This document shows positions 47,695 to 59,747 of a DNA stretch of 64,000 bases, one piece after another (position 1 is the first letter of the stretch; the number at the start of each line of letters is the position of its first letter). The stretch covers positions 6,706,609-6,770,608 of the forward strand of contig OX155978.1 in NCBI GenBank assembly GCA_944548615.1, in the 5' to 3' direction. Source of the stretch: Micropterix aruncella (lineage: Eukaryota; Arthropoda; Insecta; Lepidoptera; Micropterigidae). Under the pieces are notes generated by a model, which was not told the DNA's origin, made no database searches, and saw only the letters and a list, made by a program, of their open reading frames with translations. The translations under genes were made by a program, and so were the position numbers.

Positions 47695-48330
47695 CCCTTC
47701 GGTTACGTAATGACCAAATTTAGTTGCATATCAGAACACCGTTGATTACGTAACGACCAAAATTGGCGGCTTGCTCCCGGAGCGCAGAGTAATATTATTT
47801 TATAATTCGAACGCATCCTAAAATCCATACCAAATATTTAATTATTACCAGTACATAGACGGCCGCTAGAATAATTTCGCGCGTCATTTCGCGGATATTT
47901 CTGGTAAAATTCTATTGTCAAACATCATAATTTTTTTCCGAGAAATCATCAAAATTTGTATTGGTATTTATGAGCTATTATCTAAATATTTTTGTATGTA
48001 AATAAGCAAAACGAAATATTATTTTTGATAGAGAATCTAATAAAGATCACGATAGTATTTAAACTTTCTAAATAGGGTTTCGTATTTTTCCGTGAGACAA
48101 TTACAAGTTAGAAATGGCGTGTTTTTTACACTTTTTAGATTTTCTCATATTTATTCATAATTATATAATTGTTTTACAAAATGATATTTGAATATTCAAT
48201 ATACGAAATTTCAATGCGATCATTGCACAGTTAATCTTTTTATGATTGCTATAGCAGTTCCATAATTATAGTACTTTTAGTCGAGCGCGGCAATATTGCA
48301 AGAAATTGCAATAAATTGCCGCGTCAATGT
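47695..48330 (-). mobile_element. Family F repeat, copy 2
   Basis: Starts CCCTTCGGTTACGTAATGAC and contains the subterminal repeat pair. Ends at the AAATTGCCGCG block, so the last 30 bp are missing. Confidence 0.75.
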
Positions 48331-48619
48331 TACCCCAGTCCACGGTACTAGTTATAATTTTGCTATATAGGTGCGATTTCTTATGTGAACCTACCGTGTA
48401 TTCGGATTAAAACTGCCGAGACACAAAGCATTGCGCAGCACGTGGCGTCGGCCAGTAGGTAGCACTTATTTCCGCGATTGTGACCAACGTGACCCCATTA
48501 TTATAGTAATTGTTTATCTCGCACCGCGTTGCCAACCGACAAACAAAAAGAACACTCTCCGACCATCGTTGCACATCTTCATTCACCCGAGAAAGATCAT
48601 TCGACTAATTATTATCATC
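48331..48619. other. Spacer without recognised feature
   Basis: A 64-codon frame at 48431 has no recognised homology. Confidence 0.3.
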
Positions 48620-49280
48620 AACTAGGGTTGTCGACTAAAGCGGGCGAGCCCGTCACCTCAGGAAGTTTTAACGATTAGTCGTGGAGTGAGGGCAGAAGAC
48701 TTAGGACAAAAACAGTCCACCTCATAGCTCCGCCACAAACCCGTAATAGGCCAACGCCTTAACCGCGAGATAGCCAGGAGTGATACCCAGCGGGCTTACA
48801 CTCACGCCCTTACTTCCAATTGTGATCAGATTACTCTAGTCTCTCGATTGGTTACAAGTTCGAGGTCGCTTGCGCGGTCCTCTCCCTTACGAAGCGGTGA
48901 AACGGCGTTTACCGAATCTATCGCGGACCACAGCGTCCTTTGCCCGGCTGTTCACCCAGGATCGGGTACCCGATGGCCATTTCAAGAGCAGTCGCCGTAA
49001 GGTCCGCAACCACCCCCGCTCTATAGGAAACAGTACTGCTTCCAGACTTCCCAGACTGTTACTCAGAGTGCACAGTCGATTGGCTTGCGCCGCACGGTGC
49101 GCAGACCGTCCAGGAGCGCCAGCAGGTTGATTCCCAGGGAAACTAACCATAAGGCCAGAGTCCTACCCAGGGTCGCAATTCATGCGTGGAGGCCGTCAGA
49201 TAGTTGTTGACCCGTGAGTGTGACCAACCCTGAACAGAATGGGTCTTCGTGGCCAACTCAGCAAGGGCCCATTAACTCCC
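48620..49280 (-). mobile_element. Family B element, young copy 1
   Basis: 661 bp, minus orientation, from GGGAGTTAATGGGCCCTTGC (5') to CTTTAGTCGACAACCCTAGT (3'). Very similar to 50274-50930. The strand opposite to the inferred transcript is open over 48870-49130 with an arginine-rich product shared with 13106-13492 and 50418-50759. Confidence 0.8.
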
Positions 49281-49335
49281 AGTTGGGAACGTTTCATAAT
49301 TGGTGACCTCGAACCAGGATATGCTAAATGGGTTT

Positions 49336-49850
49336 GTATCCTCTGCAAATGAAATACAAACGGAGCTGCCATGGAATTCATCGCCCATAATAATACTATT
49401 ATTACACTTCTGGGGGTGAGCGGTGGATACCGGACTAACGACCGGCTGTGGTAGGTTTAGGGCAGCTGTCTTGCCACATGTGAGCGATTCACTCCCCCTT
49501 CAAAACCATAGAATTTGAGATGCGGAAATCTCGGCTTTAGATATTTTTTTCTAGGAAAGAGTTGATTATTTTTCTGATAAGACCAAGATCTTTAAAGAGG
49601 TGTAACAGAGATTTGGCTAGCAGGCCACGAACGCCAACTTAAACCGCATAAAGGTGAACAGTGAAGCCGCTCTGGGTGACCTCAGATCATGGTATTTATT
49701 TAATTTGTACTCATGGTCTTATGGGATATTTGATTCCCATGGAACAGTTAATTCTAAAATAAGGACCACCTTCCGAGATAGAGAGTAAAGAGTTATATCT
49801 GGACGGAGGGCTGTGCATCCAAGACTTTCAGGGAAATTACAATTTAAACT
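49336..49850 (-). pseudogene. RLE-LINE 3' part, copy 3
   Basis: Minus strand reproduces the endonuclease region (CATGGGAATCAAATATCCCA) and the 3' UTR (GACAGCTGCCCTAAACCTAC, GGCAGCTCCGTTTGTATTTC) of copy 2. 5'-truncated within the RPDI block; frames broken. Confidence 0.8.
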
Positions 49851-50035
49851 AATTTACGTAATCAGGAAAAATATGTTGAAATGAATTTAGGAAAAACCAA
49901 CAAAATTGACTTCAACAAACTTGTACTTCTATCATGAATCAAACAACATATATAATGTTGTTTGAATCATGATATCTAGCATTAAATAAAATATATTCGT
50001 CGAAGCTCTCAAAATAAGTGTCTACAGTAGAGTGT
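49851..50035. other. Spacer
   Basis: Contains an inverted pair around 49937-49975 (CATGAATCAAACAACATAT, then TGTTGTTTGAATCATGATA), a 20-bp-class hairpin. Confidence 0.45.
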
Positions 50036-50273
50036 TGGCTGCTACAACTGGCGAATCCATCATCCCAGGAAGGTTTAACGATATATAATCGTTCTTTCAA
50101 CCTGAGCGTAGAGACTTAGGCACAAAACAATTTACCAACTAAATCCGCCAACTGAACCGGTAGCCTCACCCCTGATTACCAGTTATGGCCAGATTTCTTC
50201 GTCCTTCCGACTGGCTACGGAGACGAGGTCGCTTGCGCGGTCCTCTACCTGTTGTATACTACGTTAGGGAGTT
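50036..50273 (-). repeat. Family B 3' part, interrupted
   Basis: Minus-strand B 3' region (GGTTTAACGATATATAATCG on plus) up to CTCTACCTGTTGTATACTACG, split by the next insertion. GTTGTATACTACG (50261-50273) is the left target duplication. Confidence 0.75.
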
Positions 50274-50930
50274 AATGGGCCCTTGCTGAGTTGGCCACGA
50301 AGACCCATTCTGTTCAGGGTTGGTCACACTCACGGGTCAACACCTATCCGACGGCCTCCACGCATGAAGTGCGAGCCTGGGTAGGACTCTGGCCATACGG
50401 TCAGTTTTCCCTAGGAATCAACCTTCTAGCGCTCCTGGATGGTCTGCGCACCGTGCGGCGTAAGCCAATCGACTGTGCACTCTGACTAACAGTCGGGGGA
50501 GTCTGCAAGCAGTACTGTTTCCTATAGAGCGGGGGTGGTTGCGAACCTTACGGCGACTGCTCTTGAAATGACCATCGGCTACCCGATCCTGGGTGAACAG
50601 CCGGGCAAAGGATGCCGTGGTCCGCGATAGATTCGGTAAACACCGTTTCACCGCTTCGTAAGGGAGAGGACCGCTTCGAACTCGTAACCAATCGAGAGAC
50701 CGGAGTAATCTGGTAACAATTGGAAGTAAGGGCGTGAGTGTAGGCCCGCCGGGTACCACTCCTGGCTATCTCGCGGTTAAGGCGTTCGCATCTTACGGGC
50801 TTGTGGCGTAACTAAACGGCGGACTGATTTGTCCTCAAGTCTTCTGCGCTCACTCCAGGGAGATAGAACGACTAATCGTTAAAACTTCCTGAGGTGACGG
50901 GCTCGCCCGCTGTAGTCGACAACCCTAGTT
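50274..50930 (+). mobile_element. Family B element, young copy 2, with 13-bp TSD
   Basis: 657 bp between perfect 13-bp duplications GTTGTATACTACG (50261-50273, 50931-50943). Starts TTAGGGAGTTAATGGGCCCT; ends with a 3' stem AACGACTAATCGTT, the hairpin CGGGCTCGCCCG and GTAGTCGACAACCCTAGTT. Target is another B copy, so the cluster grew by nested insertion. This copy defines both family ends. Confidence 0.88.
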
Positions 50931-50943
50931 GTTGTATACTACG

Positions 50944-51606
50944 GTAGCGAATGGTTTCGCGCTGCTTGGGCCATACGATCCAATTTGTTCTCGGAACGGC
51001 GCAACTCACGATTCAGCTCCTGTTCAGAGGCCTCCTCGTGTGGAAGGCTACCCCGGATAAGACTCTCGCGTCTCAGGCCTCACGGCTGGTGGATCGGTTT
51101 CTCCTGGTGGGATTGCCTCCCGGTGCTACTGGTCGGTTTGCGCACCGTTCGGCGACGCCACTCGGTTGTGCCTCTGATTAATTGCTGAAGGAGTCTGGAG
51201 ACTATGGAAATATACTGTCTCCTAAGAAGAGGGGGGTGGATGTTGACCTGTCGTTAACCAATCGTGAAATGACCATTAGGCTACCTGATCCTGAATTCAG
51301 AGTCAGGCAAAAGGTGCCTTTGGTCCGCGATAGATTCAAACTGAATCACCGCTGAATTGCGGCAGGTAGAGGCCGCGTAAGCGACTTCGGTCTTGTAACC
51401 AGTCGGGAGGAAGGAGGTATCTTGAAGGTTAATTCCAGACGGAGATATCCTACCAAAACTGGTAGGCAGGGATTGAGGTAGCCTCGCTGGGTTACCTGTC
51501 AAGTGCCTCGCCGTAAGGCGTTGGACTCTGGCGGGTTCGTGGCGTTGCTGGGCGGTAGATTTGTATCGTCCCAAAGTCTTCTACGCTCATTCCACGGCTG
51601 AAAGTT
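50944..51606 (+). repeat. Family B element, second subgroup
   Basis: Same subgroup as 18030-18726 (CTCACGATTCAGCTCCTGTT, then GTCTGGAGACTATGGAAATA, GAGGTATCTTGAAGG). Ends CTTCTACGCTCATTCCACGG before the tail hairpins, so the 3' 100 bp are missing. Confidence 0.75.
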
Positions 51607-51780
51607 GCCCCCCCCCAATGCTATAAAAACCCCATTTATAGCATTGGGGATAATTTTTTTTATTCCTTCTTTTATTGACTATTATACAGTTGCGATTCTT
51701 TCTGACTATTGGCTATTGACTATTATTATTATTACTAATTTGTTTGTATTTGTATTTTTTCTTTAAAGTATTTTCCTCTG

Positions 51781-52030
51781 TGATAATTTGTGAAATTATC
51801 CAATGATTCTGTTCCATATGAAAATTCTACAAAATTATGTAAGAATTTCGATAGAAAATATTGGAGAATTTTGTTTCCTCTATATAATCTAGAAAATCTG
51901 CGTTTGAATGTTCAACATTCATATCTAATACCTTTTAATTTAGGTATATATTTAAATATTATGTTGTATTTTTTAGTTAGTTTTGACATACCCAAGTGTA
52001 GGAATTCCTATGAAAAAGTTTGAAATAAAG
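51781..52030 (+). repeat. LINE E 3' end, uninterrupted
   Basis: Matches 9535-9677 joined to 10701-10850 and so serves as the empty-site paralog of the nested LINE. The preceding 51607-51780 is AT-rich with CCCCCCCCAATGCTATAAAA. Confidence 0.8.
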
Positions 52031-52339
52031 AAAAAAAACTGACCACTTTGTGATAGCCGTATACGATGGACACGGTCATCTTTTTTTAAATATTTAATAA
52101 CCATTTTTTTAAATACAGCTTTGTATAAAATCCAGCCAAAAATGATAGGGTGTGTTTCAGTGCAACTTTAGTGGCCATTTTGACCATATTATAATATCTG
52201 CTGCATTATCTGCTACATTAGTAAGGATTAGTCGGTACAGAAAGCCACCGCCTCAATAATATTTACATAAAAAGATGAACGTACTATAAAATAAAATATG
52301 AATATTATTCGTATCATTTACATGTGTGTTTCACTTTCA
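52031..52339. other. AT-rich spacer
   Basis: Nothing recognised. Confidence 0.3.
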
Positions 52340-53514
<1,175 letters not shown>

Positions 53515-53771
53515 GTCAGCCTCTACAAAGAGAAATATCTTGGAAATATCTAGGCATCACTCTAGATTGCTTTCTCCGTTGGGACTCTCATTTACATAAC
53601 GTGCTTACGAAGTTGCGAATCCTTGGATATGTTTTCAAAGAACTGAGGAATATTCTGGATTCCAAAACACTAAAAACTGTTTATTATGCTTTATGTGAAT
53701 CGCTTATTACTTACGGCATAATTGGATGGGGTGGGTGTGGTAAACCACTGCTAGAGCCACAAACCCCAACC
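53515..53771 (+). pseudogene. LINE RT internal fragment
   Basis: ISWKYLGITLDCFLRWDSHL, then KELRNILDSKTLKTVYYALC and ESLITYGIIGWGG: the post-YADD region of a Jockey-like RT, of the same type as 56675-57301. Ends at a MITE D border. Confidence 0.8.
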
Positions 53772-53824
53772 GTTCGCTTGGGCTAATTTTAGTTTTAGTT
53801 AACAAAGAAACACAATCGGGCCCA
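53772..53824. repeat. MITE D end fragment
   Basis: GTTCGCTTGGGCTAATTTTAG to ACACAATCGGGCCCAATAT: right arm of MITE D. Confidence 0.65.
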
Positions 53825-54531
53825 ATATGTATACCTTAGGTCGTCAGCTTCGTTCTATTTAGTACAATCCAAGTACAATCATTGATTACACTGGATAATC
53901 AATCAATGGTACAATGAAGGCACCGCGCCGACATTGAGTTATTGCCGCTATTAGGTACGCCGCTATATGTATATATTATGTGCTTTAGAAACACTAAACC
54001 TGCATACCAAATTAGAAATTTAAATATTGATTTATTTATTTATTTATTTATTTAAGAATTAATTACTATGAAACATTGATTAGCTTATAAAAATAACAGG
54101 AACCGAATGGCAAACCCTTAACCTTTTGCTTATTTGTTTCTGTCACCCAACTGGGACTAGCCCGTTCTAGGGTGGACAGGACTCCAATATTACAATCAAG
54201 ATTGCTTGATTGATGTAAATGATAGTAAAATAATTACAGCTATGATTTAAAAGTTCGTTTGTTATTTTTTAATTATTTTATAGGCGGCTTTAACGCGCCA
54301 TCTATTGAGCGTCCGAGCAATGGGAAAAAATAATCGATTTCTCAAACTATTAAAGCCATCTATACGTTATTTTTTGTAGTAATTTAGTAGTTGCCAATCA
54401 AATGTGTGGGACTGCGCTATCTTAATATACTTTATAATCAATGGTGAAATGTAGCAAATGACCTCTCATTCCCTAAAAGAAATTGTTTCGGTTTTTCTGT
54501 CAAATACTCTGTAGTCATAGTCAGTGGCGGA
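53825..54531. other. Spacer with ATTT repeats
   Basis: TTTATTTATTTATTTA at 54029-54052 is a possible LINE tail remnant. Otherwise unassigned. Confidence 0.35.
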
Positions 54532-54750
54532 TTAGCCATAAGGCCAAGTAGGCCCTGGCCTATGGGCCCACGCCGTTTAGCACCACCCCCCCCCCCGGGC
54601 TTCTCAACAAGTAATCGTTACAATCATATTTTTTTTAATTGTTTCTAATAGAAAACAAATCATTGAATCTCTCTCTCTCTTTCTCTTTCTCTCTCTCCCC
54701 CTCCCCCCCCCCCCCGATAATATGATTGCCTCTTCAGTCTCCGCCACAGA
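54532..54750. mobile_element. hAT-like MITE candidate
   Basis: Left CAGTGGCGGATTAGCCATAA is hAT-like. A right-hand partner may be CCGCCACAGAC near 54741. Between them lie a C run, CT-repeats and a second C run. Ends match only approximately. Confidence 0.4.
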
Positions 54751-54799
54751 CTTATTAGGGAACTAGTCTCCGCTCGCCGCGGTCGTGTTGTCAATTACA

Positions 54800-54876
54800 G
54801 ACAATATTAAATCATTTACAAGTATTATTCTGATTCTGACGCTGAGATATTCCCGAATACTTTATAAGGCCCTAAT
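54800..54876 (+). repeat. Dispersed repeat G, copy 2
   Basis: Partner of 1-77. Confidence 0.55.
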
Positions 54877-55470
54877 TTCTGTGTAAAAGAAGTATTAAAA
54901 AAATGACAAATTCCATTGTGTGTCGGAAATCGCCCCGTTAAGGAGCTTCGTTGGCATTCTCCAATATAGCATAGTTTTATATAAACTCATCAATGAACCA
55001 TTAAAACCTATATATTTCTTTAATCAATAATTTTATTAATAATTATATATAATATTAGACATATAAATTCTATGGCCAGATATTAGGATATGACGGGTAG
55101 TAACCGCCTAATTGATTAAGTATTAAAACAGTTTCGTAAAACCTCCTAGAGAATAATTTAAAACTAGGTATAAAATGCAGTACATACCATAATAAAACTA
55201 ACTTAATTTTATCTATTTACTACTAATGGACAGTTCAGTGGTTAGAATTTGTACCACAAAAATGTAGTCGTAGCCATTCAAATATCTTGATTTTTTCTTT
55301 AAAATAGAGAAGTCGACTACGCAAGTACGAGAGAACGCACAGACCCAGTGTCGATGTTTTCTTTGCGAAATTTTAATTATTTTGTCCAATTGCATTTGAT
55401 GGTATTTATGTGTCTTGTAAAAGAACTATTTGCACTAAAAGTACGTTTACATTATATGCAAACGAATGGC
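54877..55470. other. AT-rich region downstream of the zinc-finger gene
   Basis: Would contain the 3' UTR of the minus-strand gene. A minus-strand AATAAA is present near 55031, but no confident processing site can be chosen. Confidence 0.3.
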
Positions 55471-56435
55471 TTATGGCTTCAATTTTCTGTGAATAACGTT
55501 AATATGGCTGATTAGATTTCCCTTCGTTGTATAAGAGTGGTTACATTCCGCACAAGTTACCTTAATCTTGAGATGAACTGAGTTAATATGTGAATTTAAC
55601 TCTGCTCGGCGTCCAAAATGGCGATTGCATGTCGTGCACTCGAATGGTTTAATTTTTTGGTGTACAGTATTGACATGTACTATTAGGCCATGTTGTCTAA
55701 AGAAAGCCTGCTTGCACTGCTCACATTGATATCCCTTTATTTTGCGATGTACACCATTAATATGTTGTTTATAATTTGATAAAGTCGGAAATGCTTTGTT
55801 GCATTCGTTGCATGTGTATTTATTCAATTGCCTGTGTGTGAAATTGACATGAATATTTAAGTTGTCGCGTTGAGAGAATGATATTTTACATTCCTGACAT
55901 TCATATTTCAGTTTGCGATGTATTGAATTAACGTGTTTCTTTAAACTGCCTGCTGTTGTGAAGGCTGCGTCACATTCCGCGCACTTATATTTCTTCAATC
56001 GGCGATGAACTCCATTGACGTGATCAATCAGTCGTGGCCTATTAATAAAGAAACGGTCACATTTCTTACATGTAAATTCCTTTCCCGTGGGCTTATAGCA
56101 ATCTTTACAAAATAATAGCATCTCATTATTATATTTGTATACCGTCATGAGTTCCTTGTATCGAGATGGTAATCGCATGCGATGCAATTGAAATTATCAA
56201 ATTTCGTTATAATCACTTTGAACTCCTTTGAAATAATCTCCTGTTCCTCTTTTTCGATGTCACTATCGACAGTATCGGTTCGTTCTGGCTTAATTAAGCG
56301 AATGACGTCCTCATTGAACTTAAGAACGTTCTCTCCCGTGTCAGATGAATCTGACTGTTCTTCTTTCACATGGACATCCCACTCTATCTTCACTTGATTA
56401 TCTTCGGTGATTTGTTTGTTTTCTTGGGGCTCCAT
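55471..56435 (-). pseudogene. C2H2 zinc-finger gene, seven fingers, one frame break
   Basis: Probable DNA-binding regulator. The first part (56435 down to 56145, 96 residues) is acidic and has three SUMO-type motifs (VKIE, VKEE, IKPE) and a C-x2-C in NCIACDYH. The second part (56187 down to 55471) has another C-x2-C (FCKDC) and seven C2H2 fingers, from FTCKKCDRFFINRPRLIDHV to TCAECNHSYTTKGNLISHIN. Linkers are (R/Q)K(L/I)K-type, not TGEKP. The parts overlap by 43 bp in frames differing by one missing base, so a one-base deletion, an assembly error or recoding is possible. All finger cysteines and histidines are kept, which argues for a functional or very recently broken gene. Confidence 0.85.
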
Positions 56436-56674
56436 TTGTAACAGTAAAGAGTGTCGAATCGTCTAAAATGCGTTACAAATAGCACTTCTCGGAAGAGAAG
56501 TTTCCAATGATTAAAATTTTGACAGCTTTCACTGCTGTCAGAATGAGTTATTTAAATTGCCATAGACAAGTATTCTGTTTTAATCAACAATCGCATTTTT
56601 GTGGATTAGTATTAGTAGATATATAAGATACCTACTTAATTAACTGCTCAATTAAATTGTACCATATAAGCTAT
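56436..56674 (-). promoter_or_regulatory. Upstream region of the zinc-finger gene
   Basis: Two small inverted repeats, CTTCTCGGAAGAGAAG (56483-56498) and GACAGCTTTCACTGCTGTC (56521-56539), lie within 110 bp of the start codon. No TATA or initiator motif can be assigned. Confidence 0.25.
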
Positions 56675-57301
56675 AGTATGTAAAAGTACCTAGGTGTTCA
56701 TGTCGATAAACATCTCCGGTGGCCAATACATATCGGAAAGGTCGCCGACAAAGTCCGTAAATTAATATATATTTTCAGGAGTATTAGAAATGTTCTTGAT
56801 ATAAAAACTCTGAGATCCATATATTGCGCTTTGGCACAGTCACTGATGATGTATGGCAATATCGGTTGGGGCGGTGCGGCTAAACTGCACCTAGACCCAC
56901 TAATAATAGCTCAAAAAGCGGTAGTGAGAGTTATAAACAGAAAACCGTATCGCTAACCATCCGATTTACTTTTCAATGACTTCCAGATACTTGATATCAG
57001 ACAGCTTTACATAAAATCGATTGTCACTTATTTTCACCACGACACAGATCGCCATTCCAGCCGAGATCACAAACACGACACAAGAAAAAAGCAAACCCAG
57101 AAGCAAATTCGGACGAACACAAGGTTTGCCCAGAGACATTATTTGTTTCTGGCCCCTCGGATGTATGATGCATTCCTTGCGACACTCACCGACGGGCAGA
57201 AGCTGAGAACCAGTACCGCTTTCAAAGCTGAGGTCACAAAATGGTTACGTGCAAAAAGTGGAGGCGAATGCGAAAGGCAGCTCATGGAAATTGTGTCTTA
57301 A
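56675..57301 (+). pseudogene. Jockey-like LINE RT C-terminal half
   Basis: One long frame with one in-frame stop near 56954: KYLGVHVDKHLRWPIHIGKV, SIRNVLDIKTLRSIYCALAQ, SLMMYGNIGWGGAAKLHLDP, then after the stop QLYIKSIVTYFHHD and FLAPRMYDAFLATLTD to EIVS and a stop at 57301. Lies between the divergent zinc-finger and THAP genes. The AT-rich region to 57650 is its likely 3' UTR. Confidence 0.85.
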
Positions 57302-57906
57302 AATAATAAAAAAAGAAAAGTTTTTGCAATGATTTATTATGTAAGTATATGTAAAGTATATATTTAATATAGGTAGATACGTTTTGTATATATATATGTG
57401 TGTGTATGTGTATATATATATTTTATATGTATAAGTGTGTATTTATATATAAATATATCTATATATTATATATAATGCCTATGTAGGTAATTACCCTTTT
57501 TATCCTTTTATTATTACCGTTTTACTAACTAATATTAGATGTCTTTTTCTTCAAATTTTCTTAATTATGTTGCTAATTTTTTTAAATTATTTTAACCGAA
57601 AATTTATAAAAAAAAGTAGGTACTATGTAACAAATATAAGTGTGGTGTCACCACACGAGTAGACACGGAACAGAGACAAAGCTTCATACAACCGCGATTT
57701 GATAGGTACACTACTACAAGCTTGAGACGTGTGCGTGTATGTCAACTGGCGGCTTCGTACGTACGCGGAGAAACCGGTCTATATTGGCTTCGCCGGTTGA
57801 CAAAGCTCAGGGCCCCCAGCCGCGGCGGACGTACACATCTCACGTGTTGTTTATTTTTCTCCTTACGTTTGATTCAATAAGTGTTTTAACATAAACAAGT
57901 GTAAAT
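57302..57906 (+). promoter_or_regulatory. AT-rich spacer, then putative promoter/5' UTR of the THAP gene
   Basis: 57302-57650 is AT-rich with TATATATG words. 57660-57850 is GC-richer (CACACGAGTAGACACGG; CAGCCGCGGCGGACG; CACGTG at 57841), as expected upstream of a host gene in this AT-rich window. No core promoter element assigned. Confidence 0.35.
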
Positions 57907-57989
57907 ATGGTTTACTGTAGCGTGTGTTTGAACGATTCTAGAATTATTAAAAACATATCATTTTTCAATTACCCCAAAGATTTCATTAG
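57907..57989 (+). CDS. First exon of a THAP-domain protein
   Basis: ATG at 57907 opens 27 codons, MVYCSVCLNDSRIIKNISFF with NYPKDFI, then AG before GTAAGT, a consensus 5' splice site at 57990. MVYC-x2-C at the very N-terminus and the (I/H)SFF-(N/H)-(Y/F)PKD block are the start of the C2CH THAP zinc finger, a DNA-binding fold of host factors and P-type transposases. The second half (C-x2-H and AVPTIF box) must lie in later exons, which I could not find in the window. A GC-richer upstream region and an upstream LINE give no sign of a retrocopy. Could be a host THAP gene or the 5' end of a P-like element. Confidence 0.7.
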
Positions 57990-58020
57990 GTAAGTACAGT
58001 AAATAGATTATAATTTATTA

Positions 58021-58165
58021 TTACTTGCCTGTCAAGGAAAGTATTGTGGACGTACTTCTGTGTACCGAAACGTTTGATCCGATTGAGCTGAAATTTGGCA
58101 TGCAGGTATCAGTTGGTCATCATGGTATGAGATGAAAAGATTATGGTTGAAATCCATCCACCCTG
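58021..58165 (+). repeat. Family A 5' part, inside putative intron 1
   Basis: Starts TTACTTGCCTGTCAAGGAAA, then GTATTGTGGACGTACTTCTG and the core. The TG tract is nearly lost. The 3' end of the same copy appears at 59352-59432, so the tandem array lies within it. Confidence 0.8.
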
Positions 58166-59190
58166 GGTTGGACCCCGATGAGGGAACTCCTCAACAGTCA
58201 TTAGCAGAGACCCAAAATGTTGTATAGTACGCATTAAATTATGATAGCCCCTTCCAAGTTCTACCATGACATCGCTGATGTACGCTGGGTTGGCTCCCGA
58301 TGAGGGAACTCCTCAACGGTCAACAGCAGAGACACAAAATTTTGTATGCGCATTCAATTACGATAGCCCTTCCATGTTTCACCATCGCATGGTTGATGAA
58401 CCCTGGGTTGACTCCCGATGAGGGAACTCCTCAACGGTCAACAGCAGAGACCCAAAATTTTGTATACGCATTCAATTACGATAGCCCTTCCATGTTCCAC
58501 CATGACATGGTTGATGAACCCTGGGTTGACTCCCGATGAGGGAACTCCTCAACGGTCAATAGCAGAGACACAAAATTTTGTATACGCATTCAATTATGAT
58601 AGCCCCTTACAAGTTTCACGATGACATCGCTGACGTACCCTGGGTTGGCTCCCGATGAGGGAACTCCTCAACGGTCAACAGCAGAGACCCAAAATTTTGT
58701 ATACGCATATAATTACGATAGCCCTTCCATGTTCCACCATGACATGGCTGATGAGCACTGGGTTGGCTCCCGATGAGGGAACTTCTCAACGGTCAACAGT
58801 AGAGACCAAATTTTTTTGTATATGCATTCAATTATGATAGCCCCTTCCAAGTTCCATTATGACATGGCTGATGTACCCTGGGTTGGCTCCCGATGAGGGA
58901 TTTCCTCAACGGTCAACAGCAGGGACCCAAAATTTTGTATACGCATTCAATTACGATAGCCCTTCCATGTTCCACCATGACATGGCTGATGAATCCTGGG
59001 TTGACTCCCGATGAGGGAACTTCTCAACGGTCAACAGTAGAGACCCAAAAATTTTGTATATGCATTCAATTATGATAGCCCCTTCCAAGTTTCATTATGA
59101 CATGGCTGGTGTACCCTGGGTTGGCTCCCGATGAGGGAACTCCTCAACGGCCAACAGCAGAGACCCAAAATTTTGTATACGAGTTTCGAT
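58150..59190 (+). repeat. 118-122-bp tandem repeat, nine units
   Basis: The CCCGATGAGGGA core recurs with spacings 122, 118, 118, 119, 118, 120, 118 and 120 bp. Units contain CCTGGGTTG(A/G)CTCCCGATG, CCTCAACGGTCAACAGCAGA and CCCAAAATTTTGTATA(C/T). Two unit types (TTCCACCATGACATGG versus TTTCATTATGACATGG side) tend to alternate. Frames in neighbouring units are open by repetition and are not genes. Confidence 0.9.
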
Positions 59191-59340
59191 TTCGTTTTCA
59201 ATAGTTTTGGATTTCAATTTCGGTTTCGTTTTAGATTTCGATTTTGATTTCGATTTCATCATCATCATCATCATCATAATCGGGGGGGGGGGGGGGGGAG
59301 AGGGGGGGGAGGGGGGGGGGGGGGGTTGAAGCATGGCGCT
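59191..59340. repeat. Low-complexity TTTCGATTT, ATC and G-run block
   Basis: GATTTCGATTT-type repeats, ATCATCATCATC, then G runs at 59281-59326 that could form G-quadruplexes. Confidence 0.8.
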
Positions 59341-59351
59341 AGGTTGGGGGG

Positions 59352-59432
59352 TTGGTATAATTTATGAAATTAATATTCAGAATAATTAAGTTCCTGGCTA
59401 CATTTCAGGAAAGCCTTGGGGTGACACAAACG
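59352..59432 (+). repeat. Family A 3' end
   Basis: AATTTATGAAATTAATATTC to CCTTGGGGTGACACAAACG; closes the copy opened at 58021. Confidence 0.75.
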
Positions 59433-59747
59433 TTTATTTTTATGTGGTGGAAAGATATACCTATTAGCATTGATTTTATAGTGTAATTAAAATCAATGCC
59501 CGAACGTAACAACCCGTATCACGTACGCTCGAGTATAAAAACAAACAAATGAAAACCGAAACCCACAATGCCTACGTGATACGTCAAATTGTTCCTACGA
59601 TTCTATTCAAATACAGAAAGGGTAATAAGTGGGACTCTTGTGTAAAAAAAATGTCTGGTATATTTTAAACAGGTATTGTTATTAGGAAATCTAATGAAAC
59701 AAACCCTAAGATTTTTCCTACTTTTTGAATAATAAACCAAAGGTAAA
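59433..59747. other. Spacer without recognised feature
   Basis: Nothing recognised. Confidence 0.3.

Noticed and set aside
50274..50450. tRNA-like A/B box promoter at the 5' end of family B
   Set aside because: CTGAGTTGGCC and GGGTCAACACC resemble box words only loosely, and they vary among copies.
58150..59190. CRISPR-like array
   Set aside because: Units are contiguous 118-122-bp tandem repeats without unique spacers, in an insect genome.
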